Source: Paenibacillus durus (GTDB lineage Bacteria; Bacillota; Bacilli; Paenibacillales; Paenibacillaceae). Taken from it: a stretch of 64,000 nucleotides of DNA. Of this stretch, positions 42,042 to 52,731 are shown piece by piece; positions within the stretch are counted from its first letter, which is position 1; each line of letters opens with the position of its first letter. The translations under genes and the position numbers were made by a program. The notes beneath the pieces are model-generated. The model had not been told where the DNA came from, searched no databases, and saw only the letters and a program-made list of their open reading frames with translations. The stretch is taken from the NCBI RefSeq assembly GCF_000756615.1, contig NZ_CP009288.1:4340001-4404000 (forward strand). The letters run 5' to 3'.

Positions 42042-44273
42042 CTATCCGGCCGGTTTTGATGGGGAGGCCGATTTGATATTCGGATCGGTCGTTTTCCCCG
42101 AGGCTGTCTCGGTGTCTTGTCCGTCTTGCTTGTTAGGCTTCAGGGTCAATGCAACTTGCTTTTTGCCGTTATTCACGGATTCCTTCTGTTCCGTGACATA
42201 CCCTTCTCCGCTGACCTGGATGCCGACCTTCAGCAGGCTCAGCACCTCAAGCGCGTCACGCAGCGATTCACCGCGCAGATCGGGAATGGTCGGCTTATCG
42301 CCCTGCTCGCTGAGCAGGTATACCTTCTGCCCGGAAGCAAGGGCCGTACCCGCGGACGGATACTGGCTGGCCACTGTCGGACCTCCTCCGACACTTTCGA
42401 AATCAAAGCCCTGATCAAGGAGCTGTTCTTTCGCGGACTTCATCGTTTGGCCGACCATGTTCGGAGCAGTGCGCGCCGACACCGCATCATCCCCGGACTT
42501 CTTTCCGTTCTTGCCCCCATCCGCATACACTTTGGGAACACCCATATACTCCAAAGACTGGGAAACGATCTTCTTGAACACCGGCGCCGCCGCCGTGCCG
42601 CCGCCGACATCTCCTTTCGGTTCGTCCATGATGACGATGACCGCGATCTTGGGATCGTTAACCGGAGCGTAACCGATGAAGGAGACCAAATTCTTGGTGG
42701 GATCATACTTCCCATCGATACCCACTTTAATTGCTGTACCGGTCTTGCCCGCCACGCGGTAACCGTCAATATAGGCTCTCTTCCCGGTTCCAATTTTCTG
42801 ATCGGCGACCACCTGCTCCAGATAGCTGCCCGTCTTTTTGGCGGTGTCCGCTGAGATGACCTGACGCACCATTTCCGGTTTCGTAACGGTCATTTTCCCG
42901 GTATTCGGGTCGTCGATTTCCTTGACCACGTACGGCTTCATCAGCTTGCCGCCGTTGGCGACCGCCGATACCGCGGCGAGCTGCTGGATCGGGGTGACCT
43001 GCACCTTCCCATGACCGTAAGCCAGAGTGGCGAAATCCACTTCATAATACGGCTTGACTAAGCCTTTCGCTTCCCCAGGCAGATCAATCCCCGTTTTTTG
43101 GCCGAAGCCGAAATCATCAGCATATTTAACAAGCTTATCTTTCCCAAGCATTTCATAGCCCAGCTTGACAAAACCCACGTTACTGGAATGCTTCACGCCA
43201 TCCAGATAGGTAATTCTCCCCCAACCTCCATGCATATCATTAAGACGTCGTCTACCGATCATGATGTAGCCCGACTGAAATTTCGCGTTCGGATCGAACA
43301 GCTTCTCCTGCACCGTGCCCGCCAGCGTCACGATTTTAAACGTCGACCCCGGCTCATAAATGGACTTGATGGCATGATTATAGAAATCGGCCTGATCCTG
43401 CGTGTTCCAGTATTCATTGGGATTGAAGGTGGGCAGATTGGCCATGCCCAGAATCTCCATCGTGTTCGGGTCGGCGGCAATGACCGTCATGCTCTTCGGC
43501 TGATATTCCGCGTAGGCCTCTTTCATGGCATCTTCGATGTAATACTGGATCGTACTGTCAATAGTAAGCTTGAGGTTATCGCCATTGACAACTGGCTTGT
43601 AGCTTTCCTCAGCATCCGGAAGCTTGACGCCCTTGCCATCACTCTGGTAATTGAGCTTTCCGTCCATTCCCCTCAACTGCTTGTCGTAGAAATACTCAAG
43701 CCCGGCCACGGCGTTGCCTTCACGGTTCGTATACCCAAGAATATGAGCGGCCAGCGAGTTTTTGGGATAATAGCGTTTCTGGTCCTTGACCGTGCCGATA
43801 CCGATTTCGCGGATATCATGCTTCTCTTCCAGCTTTTTCGCGAACTCGGCAATCTTGTCGGCCACTTCCTGATCGACTTTCCAGCCCTCGTTGCGCACCT
43901 CGCGGTTCTTGTATAAATTGCCGTCCTTATCCTTCGCATCGATCAGTTCTTCGAGTTCCGAAACCGGCTTGTTCAAAATCTCATGCAGTCCCTGAATGAC
44001 TTCGTCTCGAAGGCCCCGCTCATGAATGACGTCCGGCTCCACGACCACCGTAAAAGCGGGTACGTCGCTGGCAAGGACATTTCCGTTGCGATCTGTAATT
44101 TCTCCGCGCAGGGCTTTGATAATTGTCGTATGCGCCCAAGTCTTTGCGGCCTCTTGTTGCCAAAAATCCCCTTGAAGCACCTGAATATAGAATACCCGTC
44201 CGACCAGAACAAGAAAAAAGAGGGTAATACATCCCCCTATGAACAGCGTGCGAAGCTTTATTCTTTTTATCAT
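42042..44273 (-). CDS. pbpB: Division-specific transpeptidase PBP2B (FtsI-type)
   Basis: 743 aa class B PBP. Membrane anchor (about 9-30), RGEITDRNGNVLASD near 58, SxxK in YEPGSTFKIVTL near 305, SSN in VKHSSNVGF and KTG in VAGKTGTAIKV near 520. Two PASTA domains (about 595-650 and 655-700) and a Ser/Lys-rich tail. Needed for septal cross-linking with FtsW. ATG at 44273 follows GTGAGG by seven bases. Follows ftsL by 45 bp. Confidence 0.96.
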   Translation of the reverse strand: MIKRIKLRTLFIGGCITLFFLVLVGRVFYIQVLQGDFWQQEAAKTWAHTTIIKALRGEITDRNGNVLASDVPAFTVVVEPDVIHERGLRDEVIQGLHEILNKPVSELEELIDAKDKDGNLYKNREVRNEGWKVDQEVADKIAEFAKKLEEKHDIREIGIGTVKDQKRYYPKNSLAAHILGYTNREGNAVAGLEYFYDKQLRGMDGKLNYQSDGKGVKLPDAEESYKPVVNGDNLKLTIDSTIQYYIEDAMKEAYAEYQPKSMTVIAADPNTMEILGMANLPTFNPNEYWNTQDQADFYNHAIKSIYEPGSTFKIVTLAGTVQEKLFDPNAKFQSGYIMIGRRRLNDMHGGWGRITYLDGVKHSSNVGFVKLGYEMLGKDKLVKYADDFGFGQKTGIDLPGEAKGLVKPYYEVDFATLAYGHGKVQVTPIQQLAAVSAVANGGKLMKPYVVKEIDDPNTGKMTVTKPEMVRQVISADTAKKTGSYLEQVVADQKIGTGKRAYIDGYRVAGKTGTAIKVGIDGKYDPTKNLVSFIGYAPVNDPKIAVIVIMDEPKGDVGGGTAAAPVFKKIVSQSLEYMGVPKVYADGGKNGKKSGDDAVSARTAPNMVGQTMKSAKEQLLDQGFDFESVGGGPTVASQYPSAGTALASGQKVYLLSEQGDKPTIPDLRGESLRDALEVLSLLKVGIQVSGEGYVTEQKESVNNGKKQVALTLKPNKQDGQDTETASGKTTDPNIKSASPSKPAG

Positions 44274-44318
44274 ACGCAAACCTCACAACTCTTTTTCGCG
44301 TTCTTACGATCCCTATGA

Positions 44319-44708
44319 CTATTTCTCATTAGTATAAGCAACATTCCGAGGAACAAAAATCGTCTGCTCGTCGTCAGGAGAGGTCCAGCCCCAGGAACGG
44401 GCCTTGGCTGGAATCTGCTGCTCCAGGTCCTGCTTCTCTTTCTGATAAACGGCAATCTTCTTCTTAGCCTTTGCAATCTCAGAATCTAAGTTCTGCGCCT
44501 GCTTGTTCAAATCGTAAATGTGGGCATAGCGCCATACCAAGACGCTGGACACTAGGACGAATAAGGCTAGAGTCAGGAGGTATAGAAGCTTCTCCTGCAC
44601 GGGGAGCGCCGTTCGCCTTGTGATAACCTTTGTCTTTTCGCGGTAGCGTGGATTAACTTTCGGTTCCCTTTGTTGCTGCACAGCCAAATTGCCGCGGGTA
44701 TAGGCCAT
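44319..44708 (-). CDS. ftsL: Cell-division protein FtsL
   Basis: 129 aa bitopic membrane protein: basic cytoplasmic N-terminus (about 1-40), one membrane helix (LLYLLTLALFVLVSSVLVW, about 43-62), then a coiled-coil leucine-zipper region outside (LNKQAQNLDSEIAKAKKKIA, split). It joins DivIB and DivIC. The ATG at 44708 follows AAGGAGAG; the frame stays open far upstream inside rsmH, which is a shadow. Confidence 0.92.
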   Translation of the reverse strand: MAYTRGNLAVQQQREPKVNPRYREKTKVITRRTALPVQEKLLYLLTLALFVLVSSVLVWRYAHIYDLNKQAQNLDSEIAKAKKKIAVYQKEKQDLEQQIPAKARSWGWTSPDDEQTIFVPRNVAYTNEK

Positions 44709-44734
44709 CTCTGACTCTCCTTTTATCGTCTTTT

Positions 44735-45688
44735 TTACAATTTCTCCGCAATGCGCAGCTTGGCCGAGCGGGCGCGAGGATTCAAGGATAGCTCCTCTTC
44801 GCCGGGCGTAAGCGGCTTGCGATTGATCAGTTTCATCTGGCCTTCGCCTCCGCATACACATAACGGAAAATCCGGCGGGCACGTACAGCGGCCGACATAG
44901 CTGTTCAAGATTTGCTTGCAAATCCGGTCCTCCAGGGAATGGAACGTAATCACGGAAACTCTGCCTCCGGGAGCCAAGCATCGCACAGCCGCATGAAGGG
45001 CCTCTTCAAAAGCGCCCAATTCGTCATTCACGGCAATGCGCAGCCCCTGAAAGCTTCGTTTGGCGGGATGTCCGCCCGTCCTGCGCGTCGCGGCCGGAAT
45101 TGCCTCCTTAATTATATCGGCTAGTTCCCCCGTACTATTAATAGGTCGAACTGCTCTCCGCTCCACAATTTTTCCCGCAATCCGCCTGGAGAACTTCTCC
45201 TCTCCATACTGGAACAGCACACGGGCAATTTCCTGTTCGGGCCAGGTGTTAACGATTTCCGCAGCGGTCAATTCGGCGCTCCGGTCCATCCGCATATCGA
45301 GCGGAGCGTCATGGTTATAACTGAAGCCGCGCTCTCCTTCATCAAATTGCGGGGAGGAGACGCCCAAATCGAACAGGATGCCATCCACCTGAGGAATGCC
45401 GTCCCTCTGCGGTACGATAGACAGCGCTCTCAGTACTTCCTCCAAATCCCGAAAATTCGTCTTGACCAGGATAACTTTGTCTCCGAAGGCGGCCAGCTTT
45501 TCCTTGGCGTTGTCCAAGGCCCAGTCGTCCTGATCGAGCGCGATCAACCGGCCCTGACTGCCCAAGCGGGAAGCAATTAAGGCACTGTGCCCCGCTCCTC
45601 CGAGCGTACAATCCACATAGATGCCGTCTTCTCTGACATGTAAGCCCTCCGTCGCTTCTTCCTTCAGAACCGTGATGTGATGAAACAA
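44735..45688 (-). CDS. rsmH: 16S rRNA N4-methyltransferase (C1402)
   Basis: 317 aa SAM-dependent enzyme. N-terminal HHITVLKEEATEGL, SAM motif VDCTLGGAGHSALI near residue 28, LIALDQDDWAL, GILFDLGVSSPQFDEGERGFSY near residue 107 (split) and C-terminal RSAKLRIAEK. TTG start at 45688 with GGAGGG seven bases upstream. 26 bp before ftsL. Confidence 0.97.
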   Translation of the reverse strand: MFHHITVLKEEATEGLHVREDGIYVDCTLGGAGHSALIASRLGSQGRLIALDQDDWALDNAKEKLAAFGDKVILVKTNFRDLEEVLRALSIVPQRDGIPQVDGILFDLGVSSPQFDEGERGFSYNHDAPLDMRMDRSAELTAAEIVNTWPEQEIARVLFQYGEEKFSRRIAGKIVERRAVRPINSTGELADIIKEAIPAATRRTGGHPAKRSFQGLRIAVNDELGAFEEALHAAVRCLAPGGRVSVITFHSLEDRICKQILNSYVGRCTCPPDFPLCVCGGEGQMKLINRKPLTPGEEELSLNPRARSAKLRIAEKL

Positions 45689-45723
45689 GACTTATCCCTC
45701 CAAGACAGTATTCGGTAAATAAA

Positions 45724-46161
45724 TTATAAATCAAAGTTGAAATCCACCAGCTTCTCGGCGATCTCGTTGAACGATTCTTCCGACTGCCCGAAGTACTGTT
45801 CCCAAAGCTCCTTGTTCCAGATTTCCACCCGGTTCGATACGCCCAGAATAACACAGTCCTTGTTCAGCTTCGCATACTCACGCAGATTAGCGGGAAGGGT
45901 CACCCTCCCCTGCTTGTCCCACTGGCATTCCGTCGCTCCCGAGAAAAAGAAACGGCTGAACGCACGGGCGTCGCTCTTCATGAGCGGCAGACTTTTCAGC
46001 TTTTGTTCCATGATTGCCCATTCTTCCATGGGATAAACGAAAAGGCAGGAATCGAGTCCGCGGGTGGCCACAAAAGAGACGCCGAGCAGCTCACGAAACT
46101 TGGCCGGAATAATGATACGGCCTTTATCGTCAATGCTATGCTGGTATTCCCCCATAAACAT
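45724..46161 (-). CDS. mraZ: Transcriptional regulator MraZ
   Basis: 145 aa with two SpoVT/AbrB-like half domains: MGEYQHSIDDKGRIIIPAKFRELLG (split; residues 3-27) and ATECQWDKQGRVTLPANLREYA (split; about 78-99), each with the DxKGR/DxQGR signature. Binds direct repeats upstream of its own operon and represses the dcw cluster. ATG at 46161 with AAGGAG 11 bases upstream; the frame is open 18 codons earlier, across the operator. Confidence 0.96.
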   Translation of the reverse strand: MFMGEYQHSIDDKGRIIIPAKFRELLGVSFVATRGLDSCLFVYPMEEWAIMEQKLKSLPLMKSDARAFSRFFFSGATECQWDKQGRVTLPANLREYAKLNKDCVILGVSNRVEIWNKELWEQYFGQSEESFNEIAEKLVDFNFDL

Positions 46162-46179
46162 TGGCTGCCCACTCCTTAA

Positions 46180-46214
46180 TCCCTCTGGTCCCCACTTTGC
46201 CCCACTTTTCACCA
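46180..46214 (-). promoter_or_regulatory. MraZ operator: four repeats at 10-bp spacing
   Basis: On the minus strand TGGTG (46210-46214), TGGGG (46200-46204), TGGGG (46190-46194) and AGGGA (46180-46184) follow at exact 10-bp steps, the first three preceded by AAG. MraZ is known to bind TGGGN (or AAAGTGG) repeats with 5-bp gaps. The repeats lie between the promoter and mraZ. Confidence 0.85.
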
Positions 46215-46218
46215 CTTA

Positions 46219-46247
46219 AGCATAATAGATTCGTCACTAAAAATCAA
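46219..46247 (-). promoter_or_regulatory. mraZ (dcw) promoter
   Basis: On the minus strand: -35 TTGATT (46242-46247), 17-bp spacer, -10 TATGCT (46219-46224). Its start site would fall within the first operator repeat. The region further upstream (46248-46600, 350 bp) shows no gene I can support. Confidence 0.65.
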
Positions 46248-46600
46248 AAACCTTTTTCCGGTTAAAGGGAATTTATTCCTGCCTTTATCCTCCTTGCATC
46301 CTTAAGAAAATCGCGTGGTACTATTCGGGAGTCCGGTGCAATGTGACATAAAACAGGGAATCAATACGAACCGTGTGAAAGACTATTGACGAAAAAGACA
46401 TACGCCAACCATGCCGGAGGTAAAACCATCGGTAAATTTATCGAAGCGAATGACGGGGTCGTGCTTTGTGTCGAAGATAAAATTAACCGCCGGCCCTGCG
46501 CTAATCCGCGTTTCGACCTTGTTCATCCCTTCATTTTTGAAAAATTCCTTCTATTAAATAGACCGAAATTTCATAGCGGACTTTATGAAAGCACCAAATA

Positions 46601-46639
46601 AAAAAGGCAGCTTACCAATTTAATATTGGCCAAGCTGCC
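46601..46639 (-). terminator. ahcY terminator
   Basis: GGCAGCTT / AAGCTGCC arms (46606-46639) with an inner CCAAT/ATTGG stem, followed on the minus strand by TTTTTTATTT. 84 bp past the ahcY stop; separates ahcY from the dcw promoter. Confidence 0.85.
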
Positions 46640-46722
46640 TGCTGCCTATTTCAAAATATCAGAATTTATAAGCTGAGCACTTATCATTTTGCCTTATATT
46701 TCTGCGAGAAACGGTACCGCGA

Positions 46723-47994
<1,272 letters not shown>

Positions 47995-48032
47995 TGGATG
48001 ACCTCCTGATCGTGATTTATTATTTTAACTTC

Positions 48033-49658
48033 TTACATATAGATAATCCGGTGCGTCCCGCTGTAATCTGTGGGGAGCTCCATCAGCCCGTCCAGCCAGG
48101 ATCGGCCGTATCGGTTCAAATAATAGATAATATTATAAACTCTCTCCTGCAGTCTGCCCAGCGGCATAAGCGAACGTTCAATCCGCTCCCACTGCCGCAG
48201 CGCGGCTTCATTCTGTTTCGCCATTGCGTCCTGCACTTTATGCTGCAAGAAGGAAATCTGATCCAGTATTTTCTCCTTGTTGCTGCCGCCAAGCTTGATA
48301 AGTCCAGCCTGGACCGTGCCGATTTGTTCGATAAGAGGGTCGTACATCGCCGCGAAAGCAGCTTTCGCCTCCTCGAACCTTCTGCCAAGCTCCAGCTCGT
48401 CCTGTGCTTCAAGCCACCGCCGCTTCTTGTCTTCCAGTCCGCCTTGGACATCGGCGAAAGTCAGTCCGTATTTCTCCAAATGCTTATGCAGCGTGCCTTC
48501 CACGATAGTAAAAGACATGCGGGGAATAATCAGCGGCATCCGCAGCCCCATATGCGCAAACGCCCGGCCGGTAATCCCCCAATATGAGATTTCGCCTTGA
48601 CCAAGCACCGTCGCCAATACAGGCAGAAGATAATCCTGCATAAGCGGCCGGGTCAACACATTGTTGCTGAAGCGTTCGGGGTGCCGGTCCAGAAGATTCA
48701 GCAGCTCCTCGCGGGAAAAAGAGACAGTGCCTCTCCGGTCGGTGAATATCCCGTCCTTCTTGATCAGCAGCAACCGGGCCCCTTTATGGATATAAAAAAG
48801 ATTCGCTCCGCCAGCCGTCACATCAGCCTGAAGCTGAAATCCTCCCTCTTTAATGTCGGCAGCCGTCTTATGGTAGGAGGCTTCAAGCGTATCATTGTTC
48901 TCGATCAGCGAGCGGAAGAACGGCTGCTCCAGCCGCCGCAGGGCCGGGTCCGCCGAATCCAGCAGCACCATACCGTATTTGCCGAACAGCGAACCCATAA
49001 TTTCCGCAAAAGAGCCGCACATGCTGCCGCCTGCGGCGGCTGCCCGCATAAGCTCCATCATCTCCGCCTTAAATTCACTCTCCTGAAGCAGCTCTTCCAG
49101 CTGTTCAAGCGGGCGGCGCCAATGCCCCTCTTCCACATCGATATGGCTGACCGAGGAATGCCCCGCATCCGGATGCTCGACTTTCAGTTTCGTTACTTCT
49201 CCCGACCGGTTGAGCAAATATGTATGATTAACTTCATCCCAGTCGTGGTCTTCGCCAGCAATCCAAAAAATGGGCACAACCGCCCGTTCCAACTCCCTGC
49301 TCGCTTCTTGTGCAGCAAGGATAGCCGTGACCGCTTTATAGATAACAAGGAGCGGACCTGTAAACAGGACGCTTTGCTGTCCACCGGCAACGACCAGTGT
49401 CTCCGGCTGTTCCAGCAGATCGAGCGATAACCTTACCTTTTCATGGTTATTATACCTTAAGTTATAGGCCCGCAGCACTTCCGCAAGTTGGCTGCGGTCA
49501 GCCCGGAGGCTCTCGCTTTGATCCAGCCAAACGGCACGCTGCCTCTTGTTCTCATGCGTAAAATTGCCGCCGAATAAATGAGCGACCGTTTCATAGCTGT
49601 GCATAAACCCTCGGGCGAGCGCCGGTCCGCCCGGCAGCGGCTCCGGTACAACATTCAT
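48033..49658 (-). CDS. bshC: Bacillithiol synthase, cysteine-adding enzyme
   Basis: 541 aa. Proposed to attach cysteine to GlcN-malate, the last step of bacillithiol (a low-molecular-weight thiol). Recognised by PIFWIAGEDHDWDEVNHTYL (near residue 122), VAGGQQSVLFTGPLL near 87 and the later AEIMGSLFGKYGMVLLDSADP (split), typical BshC features. AGGAGG lies nine bases before the ATG at 49658; the frame opens 18 codons earlier. B. subtilis has bshC (yllA) just upstream of mraZ; here ahcY intervenes. Confidence 0.93.
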   Translation of the reverse strand: MNVVPEPLPGGPALARGFMHSYETVAHLFGGNFTHENKRQRAVWLDQSESLRADRSQLAEVLRAYNLRYNNHEKVRLSLDLLEQPETLVVAGGQQSVLFTGPLLVIYKAVTAILAAQEASRELERAVVPIFWIAGEDHDWDEVNHTYLLNRSGEVTKLKVEHPDAGHSSVSHIDVEEGHWRRPLEQLEELLQESEFKAEMMELMRAAAAGGSMCGSFAEIMGSLFGKYGMVLLDSADPALRRLEQPFFRSLIENNDTLEASYHKTAADIKEGGFQLQADVTAGGANLFYIHKGARLLLIKKDGIFTDRRGTVSFSREELLNLLDRHPERFSNNVLTRPLMQDYLLPVLATVLGQGEISYWGITGRAFAHMGLRMPLIIPRMSFTIVEGTLHKHLEKYGLTFADVQGGLEDKKRRWLEAQDELELGRRFEEAKAAFAAMYDPLIEQIGTVQAGLIKLGGSNKEKILDQISFLQHKVQDAMAKQNEAALRQWERIERSLMPLGRLQERVYNIIYYLNRYGRSWLDGLMELPTDYSGTHRIIYM

Positions 49659-49753
49659 CTCAGGTAGCCTCCTGTTCTCAAACTTCTTAAATGATTGTAT
49701 CCAAAGGAGCACGCCGCGTCAAAGATCATTCTCAAAATTTATCATTAATTGAT

Positions 49754-49801
49754 GAAAAAAACGGGATTTCCGGCGCTCCATCAAGAGTGCCGGAAACCCC
49801 G
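49754..49801 (-). terminator. oppBCDF terminator
   Basis: Long 13-bp stem (49762-49774 with 49789-49801, CGGGGTTTCCGGC / GCCGGAAATCCCG with one mismatch) followed on the minus strand by eight U. 54 bp past the oppF stop. Confidence 0.88.
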
Positions 49802-49854
49802 GAACTTTCAAGTATTTTCCTTGAGGACAAGAGAATTCAGGCTATTCCCGAAAC

Positions 49855-50775
49855 TTAGGCGTATGCCTTGGCTACCCAGTGGCCTTTTGAAACCTCAACC
49901 AGCTTCGTTTCTTCTTCACTGGTCTTCGCGTCAGCCGAGTAAATCGGGCTGGCCAGCTCATCATGCATATGCAGGCGTTTCTTGTTGACCTCGATTTCCG
50001 GATCGGGAATCGGAATAGCCGACAACAGCGTTTTGGTATAAGGATGAATCGGGTTGGCGTACAGTTCTTCACTCTCGGCCAGCTCGACCATCTTACCCAG
50101 ATACATGACCGCCACACGGTCGCTGATATGCTTAACCATGGACAAATCATGCGCGATGAACAAATAAGTCAGACCCAGACGACTCTGAAGCTCTTTGAGC
50201 AGGTTGACGACCTGAGCCTGAATCGACACGTCAAGCGCTGAAATCGGTTCGTCGCAGACGATGAACTTCGGATTAACCGCAAGGGCGCGGGCAATCCCGA
50301 TCCGCTGGCGCTGGCCGCCCGAGAATTCGTGCGGATACCGTGATGCATGGTCATGGTTAAGACCAACCATATCGAGCAGTTCCTCGATCCGTTTCTTCCG
50401 CTCGGCTCGGCTGCCGGCCATTTTATGAATATCCAGCGCTTCGCCGATAATATCCGACACCGTGAATCGCGGGTTAAGCGACGCGTAAGGGTCCTGGAAG
50501 ATCATCTGCATGTCGCGGCGCATAGCTTTCATTTTACCTGGAGACAGTTTGTAAATGTCCGTACCGTTAAACTTAACGCTGCCTGCGGTCGGTTCGTATA
50601 AACGCAGGACCGTGCGGCCCGCTGTCGTTTTTCCGCAGCCGGACTCGCCCACCATGCCGAGCGTCTCACCTTCGCGGATCGAGAAGTTGATATTATCGAC
50701 CGCTCGGAGTACCTTGCCTTGGCCTACATTGAAATATTTCTTGAGGCCTTCCACCTCAATCAGTTGCTTGCTCAA
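49855..50775 (-). CDS. oppF: Oligopeptide ABC transporter ATP-binding protein
   Basis: 306 aa ABC ATPase. Walker A GESGCGKTTAGRT near residue 44, signature FSGGQRQRIGIARAL near residue 150, Walker B KFIVCDEPISALD near residue 170, and the oligopeptide-type C-terminal motif (NPIHPYTKTLLSAIP, about 255). TTG start at 50775 with AGGAGG upstream, overlapping the oppD stop by 4 bases. Forms the ATPase pair with OppD. Confidence 0.93.
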   Translation of the reverse strand: MSKQLIEVEGLKKYFNVGQGKVLRAVDNINFSIREGETLGMVGESGCGKTTAGRTVLRLYEPTAGSVKFNGTDIYKLSPGKMKAMRRDMQMIFQDPYASLNPRFTVSDIIGEALDIHKMAGSRAERKKRIEELLDMVGLNHDHASRYPHEFSGGQRQRIGIARALAVNPKFIVCDEPISALDVSIQAQVVNLLKELQSRLGLTYLFIAHDLSMVKHISDRVAVMYLGKMVELAESEELYANPIHPYTKTLLSAIPIPDPEIEVNKKRLHMHDELASPIYSADAKTSEEETKLVEVSKGHWVAKAYA

Positions 50776-51767
50776 GATTGTTGCACCTCCTTGGCCATCG
50801 GGTGCAGATTCCAGCAGCGCGCCGTATGCGTATCGCTGAATTCCGTAATGCCCGGATCGATTCTTTCGCAGATCGCCATCGCTTCACTGCAGCGGGCAGT
50901 GAATGGGCAGCCGATCGGCGGTTTGATCAGATCGGGCGGCGTGCCGACGATCGGGATCAATGGCTCGCCTTTCTTCTGGTCCAGACGCGGCATCGAACGA
51001 AGCAGCCCCTTCGTGTACGGATGCTGCGGATTTTTGAAAATTTCCCATCTTGTTCCCGTTTCCACCACTTCGCCAGCATACATGACGATAACCCGGTCGC
51101 ACATGCCGGCGACAACGCCAAGGTCATGCGTAATCAGAATGATGGAGGTGCCGAGCTTTTGCTGCATATCCTTCATAACGTCCATAATCTGCGCCTGGAT
51201 CGTTACGTCGAGCGCCGTTGTTGGCTCGTCCGCAATGAGCAGCGCCGGGCGGCAGGCAAGGGCAATCGCGATCATCACCCGCTGCCGCATACCGCCGGAA
51301 AATTCATGGGGATATTGATTAAAGCGGGCCTCGGCATTCTTGATGCCGACAAGCTTCAACATTTCAATGCCTTGCTTGGCAGCTTCGGCCGCTGACATTT
51401 TCTGATGTTTGATCAATACTTCCGTGATTTGCTTGCCCACTTTGATCGTGGGATTAAGAGAGGTCATCGGGTCTTGAAATATCATGCCAATGTCTTTGCC
51501 GCGAATAGCTTCCATTTCTTTGATACTTTTCTTGAGGAGATCCTGTCCCTGGAAAATGATTTCGCCCTTCTTCACTTTCGACGGCGGCGATGGGATCAGC
51601 CGCATAATCGATTGGGCGGTAACGCTCTTTCCGCTGCCGGACTCGCCGACAATCGCTACCGTCTCCCCTTTGCCGATCTCGAAGTTCATACCACGGACGG
51701 CCTGTACTTCACCGCCCTTTACAAAAAACGAAACATGCAAATCTTTTATCTGTAAAATCGGGTCCAT
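50772..51767 (-). CDS. oppD: Oligopeptide ABC transporter ATP-binding protein
   Basis: 331 aa ABC ATPase. Walker A GESGSGKSVTAQS near residue 43, signature FSGGMRQRVMIAIAL, Walker B ALLIADEPTTALDVTIQ near residue 180. The C-terminal oligopeptide-binding extension has PIGCPFTARCSEAMAICERIDPGI (split) with the Cys cluster typical of these ATPases. ATG at 51767 with GGAGGTGAACG upstream. 13 bp after oppC. Confidence 0.94.
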   Translation of the reverse strand: MDPILQIKDLHVSFFVKGGEVQAVRGMNFEIGKGETVAIVGESGSGKSVTAQSIMRLIPSPPSKVKKGEIIFQGQDLLKKSIKEMEAIRGKDIGMIFQDPMTSLNPTIKVGKQITEVLIKHQKMSAAEAAKQGIEMLKLVGIKNAEARFNQYPHEFSGGMRQRVMIAIALACRPALLIADEPTTALDVTIQAQIMDVMKDMQQKLGTSIILITHDLGVVAGMCDRVIVMYAGEVVETGTRWEIFKNPQHPYTKGLLRSMPRLDQKKGEPLIPIVGTPPDLIKPPIGCPFTARCSEAMAICERIDPGITEFSDTHTARCWNLHPMAKEVQQS

Positions 51768-51780
51768 TATCGTTCACCTC

Positions 51781-52728
51781 CTATTTCTTCAGTTTAGGGT
51801 CAAGCGCGTCGCGAAGACCGTCGCCAAAAATGTTAAAGGCCAGCATGGTCACACTGATCAGGATGGCCGGGAAAAGCATGCGCCATGGGTAAGCCAACCA
51901 GCCGGTCAGCGCGTCATTGATCATTGAACCGAGTGAAGCTCTCGGAGCTTGTACGCCGAGTCCAAGAAAGCTCAGGAAAGCTTCCGCGAAGATCGCGTTC
52001 GGGACAGACAGCGTAACCGTTACGATTATTGGTCCAATAGCGTTCGGAAGCAGATGCTTGAACAGGAGACGACTGGAGCTTGCACCCATCGAACGGGAAG
52101 CCAGCACAAATTCGCGGTTCTTAAGCTGCATAATCTCGCCGCGCACAATCCACGACATATTAATCCAGCCCGTAATCGTCAGCGCCAGAATGATCGTCCA
52201 CAAGTTCTGGTCCATCACAACCAAAAGCAGGATAACCACCAGCAGGTATGGAATGGAATACAGCACTTCAGAAATTTTGTTCATGATGCTGTCCGTACGT
52301 CCGCCAAAGAATCCCATGATGCCGCCGTATACAACCCCGATCAGAAGGTCGATCAAAGCTGCGGCCAGACCTACGATGAGGGAAATACGCGCACCGTTCC
52401 AGGTGCGGACGAACACATCCCGGCCCAGTTCGTCGGTACCGAACCAATGAGCTGCAGACGGCGGCTGGTTGGTATTCAGCAAATCATTCGAATCGTAAGT
52501 ATAAGGCGTTAAATGCGGGCCGATAATGGCGCCCAGAATAATCAATACAAGCAAGCCCAATGCTGCCATAGCCGCCTTGTTCTGGCGCAGCCGCTGCCAA
52601 GCGTCCTTCCAGGCCGATAAACTCTCACGCGAAATGACTTCCGCCTGCTTCTCATCCACGCCAATCTTGCGGAAATCTTCGGGCTTCAGACTAGCGCCCG
52701 ATGGTACCATATGTTGTTCAGATGCCAC
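51781..52728 (-). CDS. oppC: Oligopeptide ABC transporter permease
   Basis: 315 aa. Six membrane segments; N-terminal cytoplasmic part (residues 1-40) before WQRLRQNKAAMAALGLLVLII (split), the HWFGTDELGRDVFVRTWNGARISL (split) region and the EAA loop EAFLSFLGLGVQAPRASLGSMI (split) near residue 250. Pairs with OppB. Starts 3 bp after oppB. Confidence 0.94.
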   Translation of the reverse strand: MASEQHMVPSGASLKPEDFRKIGVDEKQAEVISRESLSAWKDAWQRLRQNKAAMAALGLLVLIILGAIIGPHLTPYTYDSNDLLNTNQPPSAAHWFGTDELGRDVFVRTWNGARISLIVGLAAALIDLLIGVVYGGIMGFFGGRTDSIMNKISEVLYSIPYLLVVILLLVVMDQNLWTIILALTITGWINMSWIVRGEIMQLKNREFVLASRSMGASSSRLLFKHLLPNAIGPIIVTVTLSVPNAIFAEAFLSFLGLGVQAPRASLGSMINDALTGWLAYPWRMLFPAILISVTMLAFNIFGDGLRDALDPKLKK

Positions 52729-52731
52729 TCT

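Noticed and set aside
46386..46601. 71-codon plus-strand frame with a TTG start between ahcY and mraZ
   Set aside because: No ribosome site, no family, and it runs towards the ahcY terminator; not supported.
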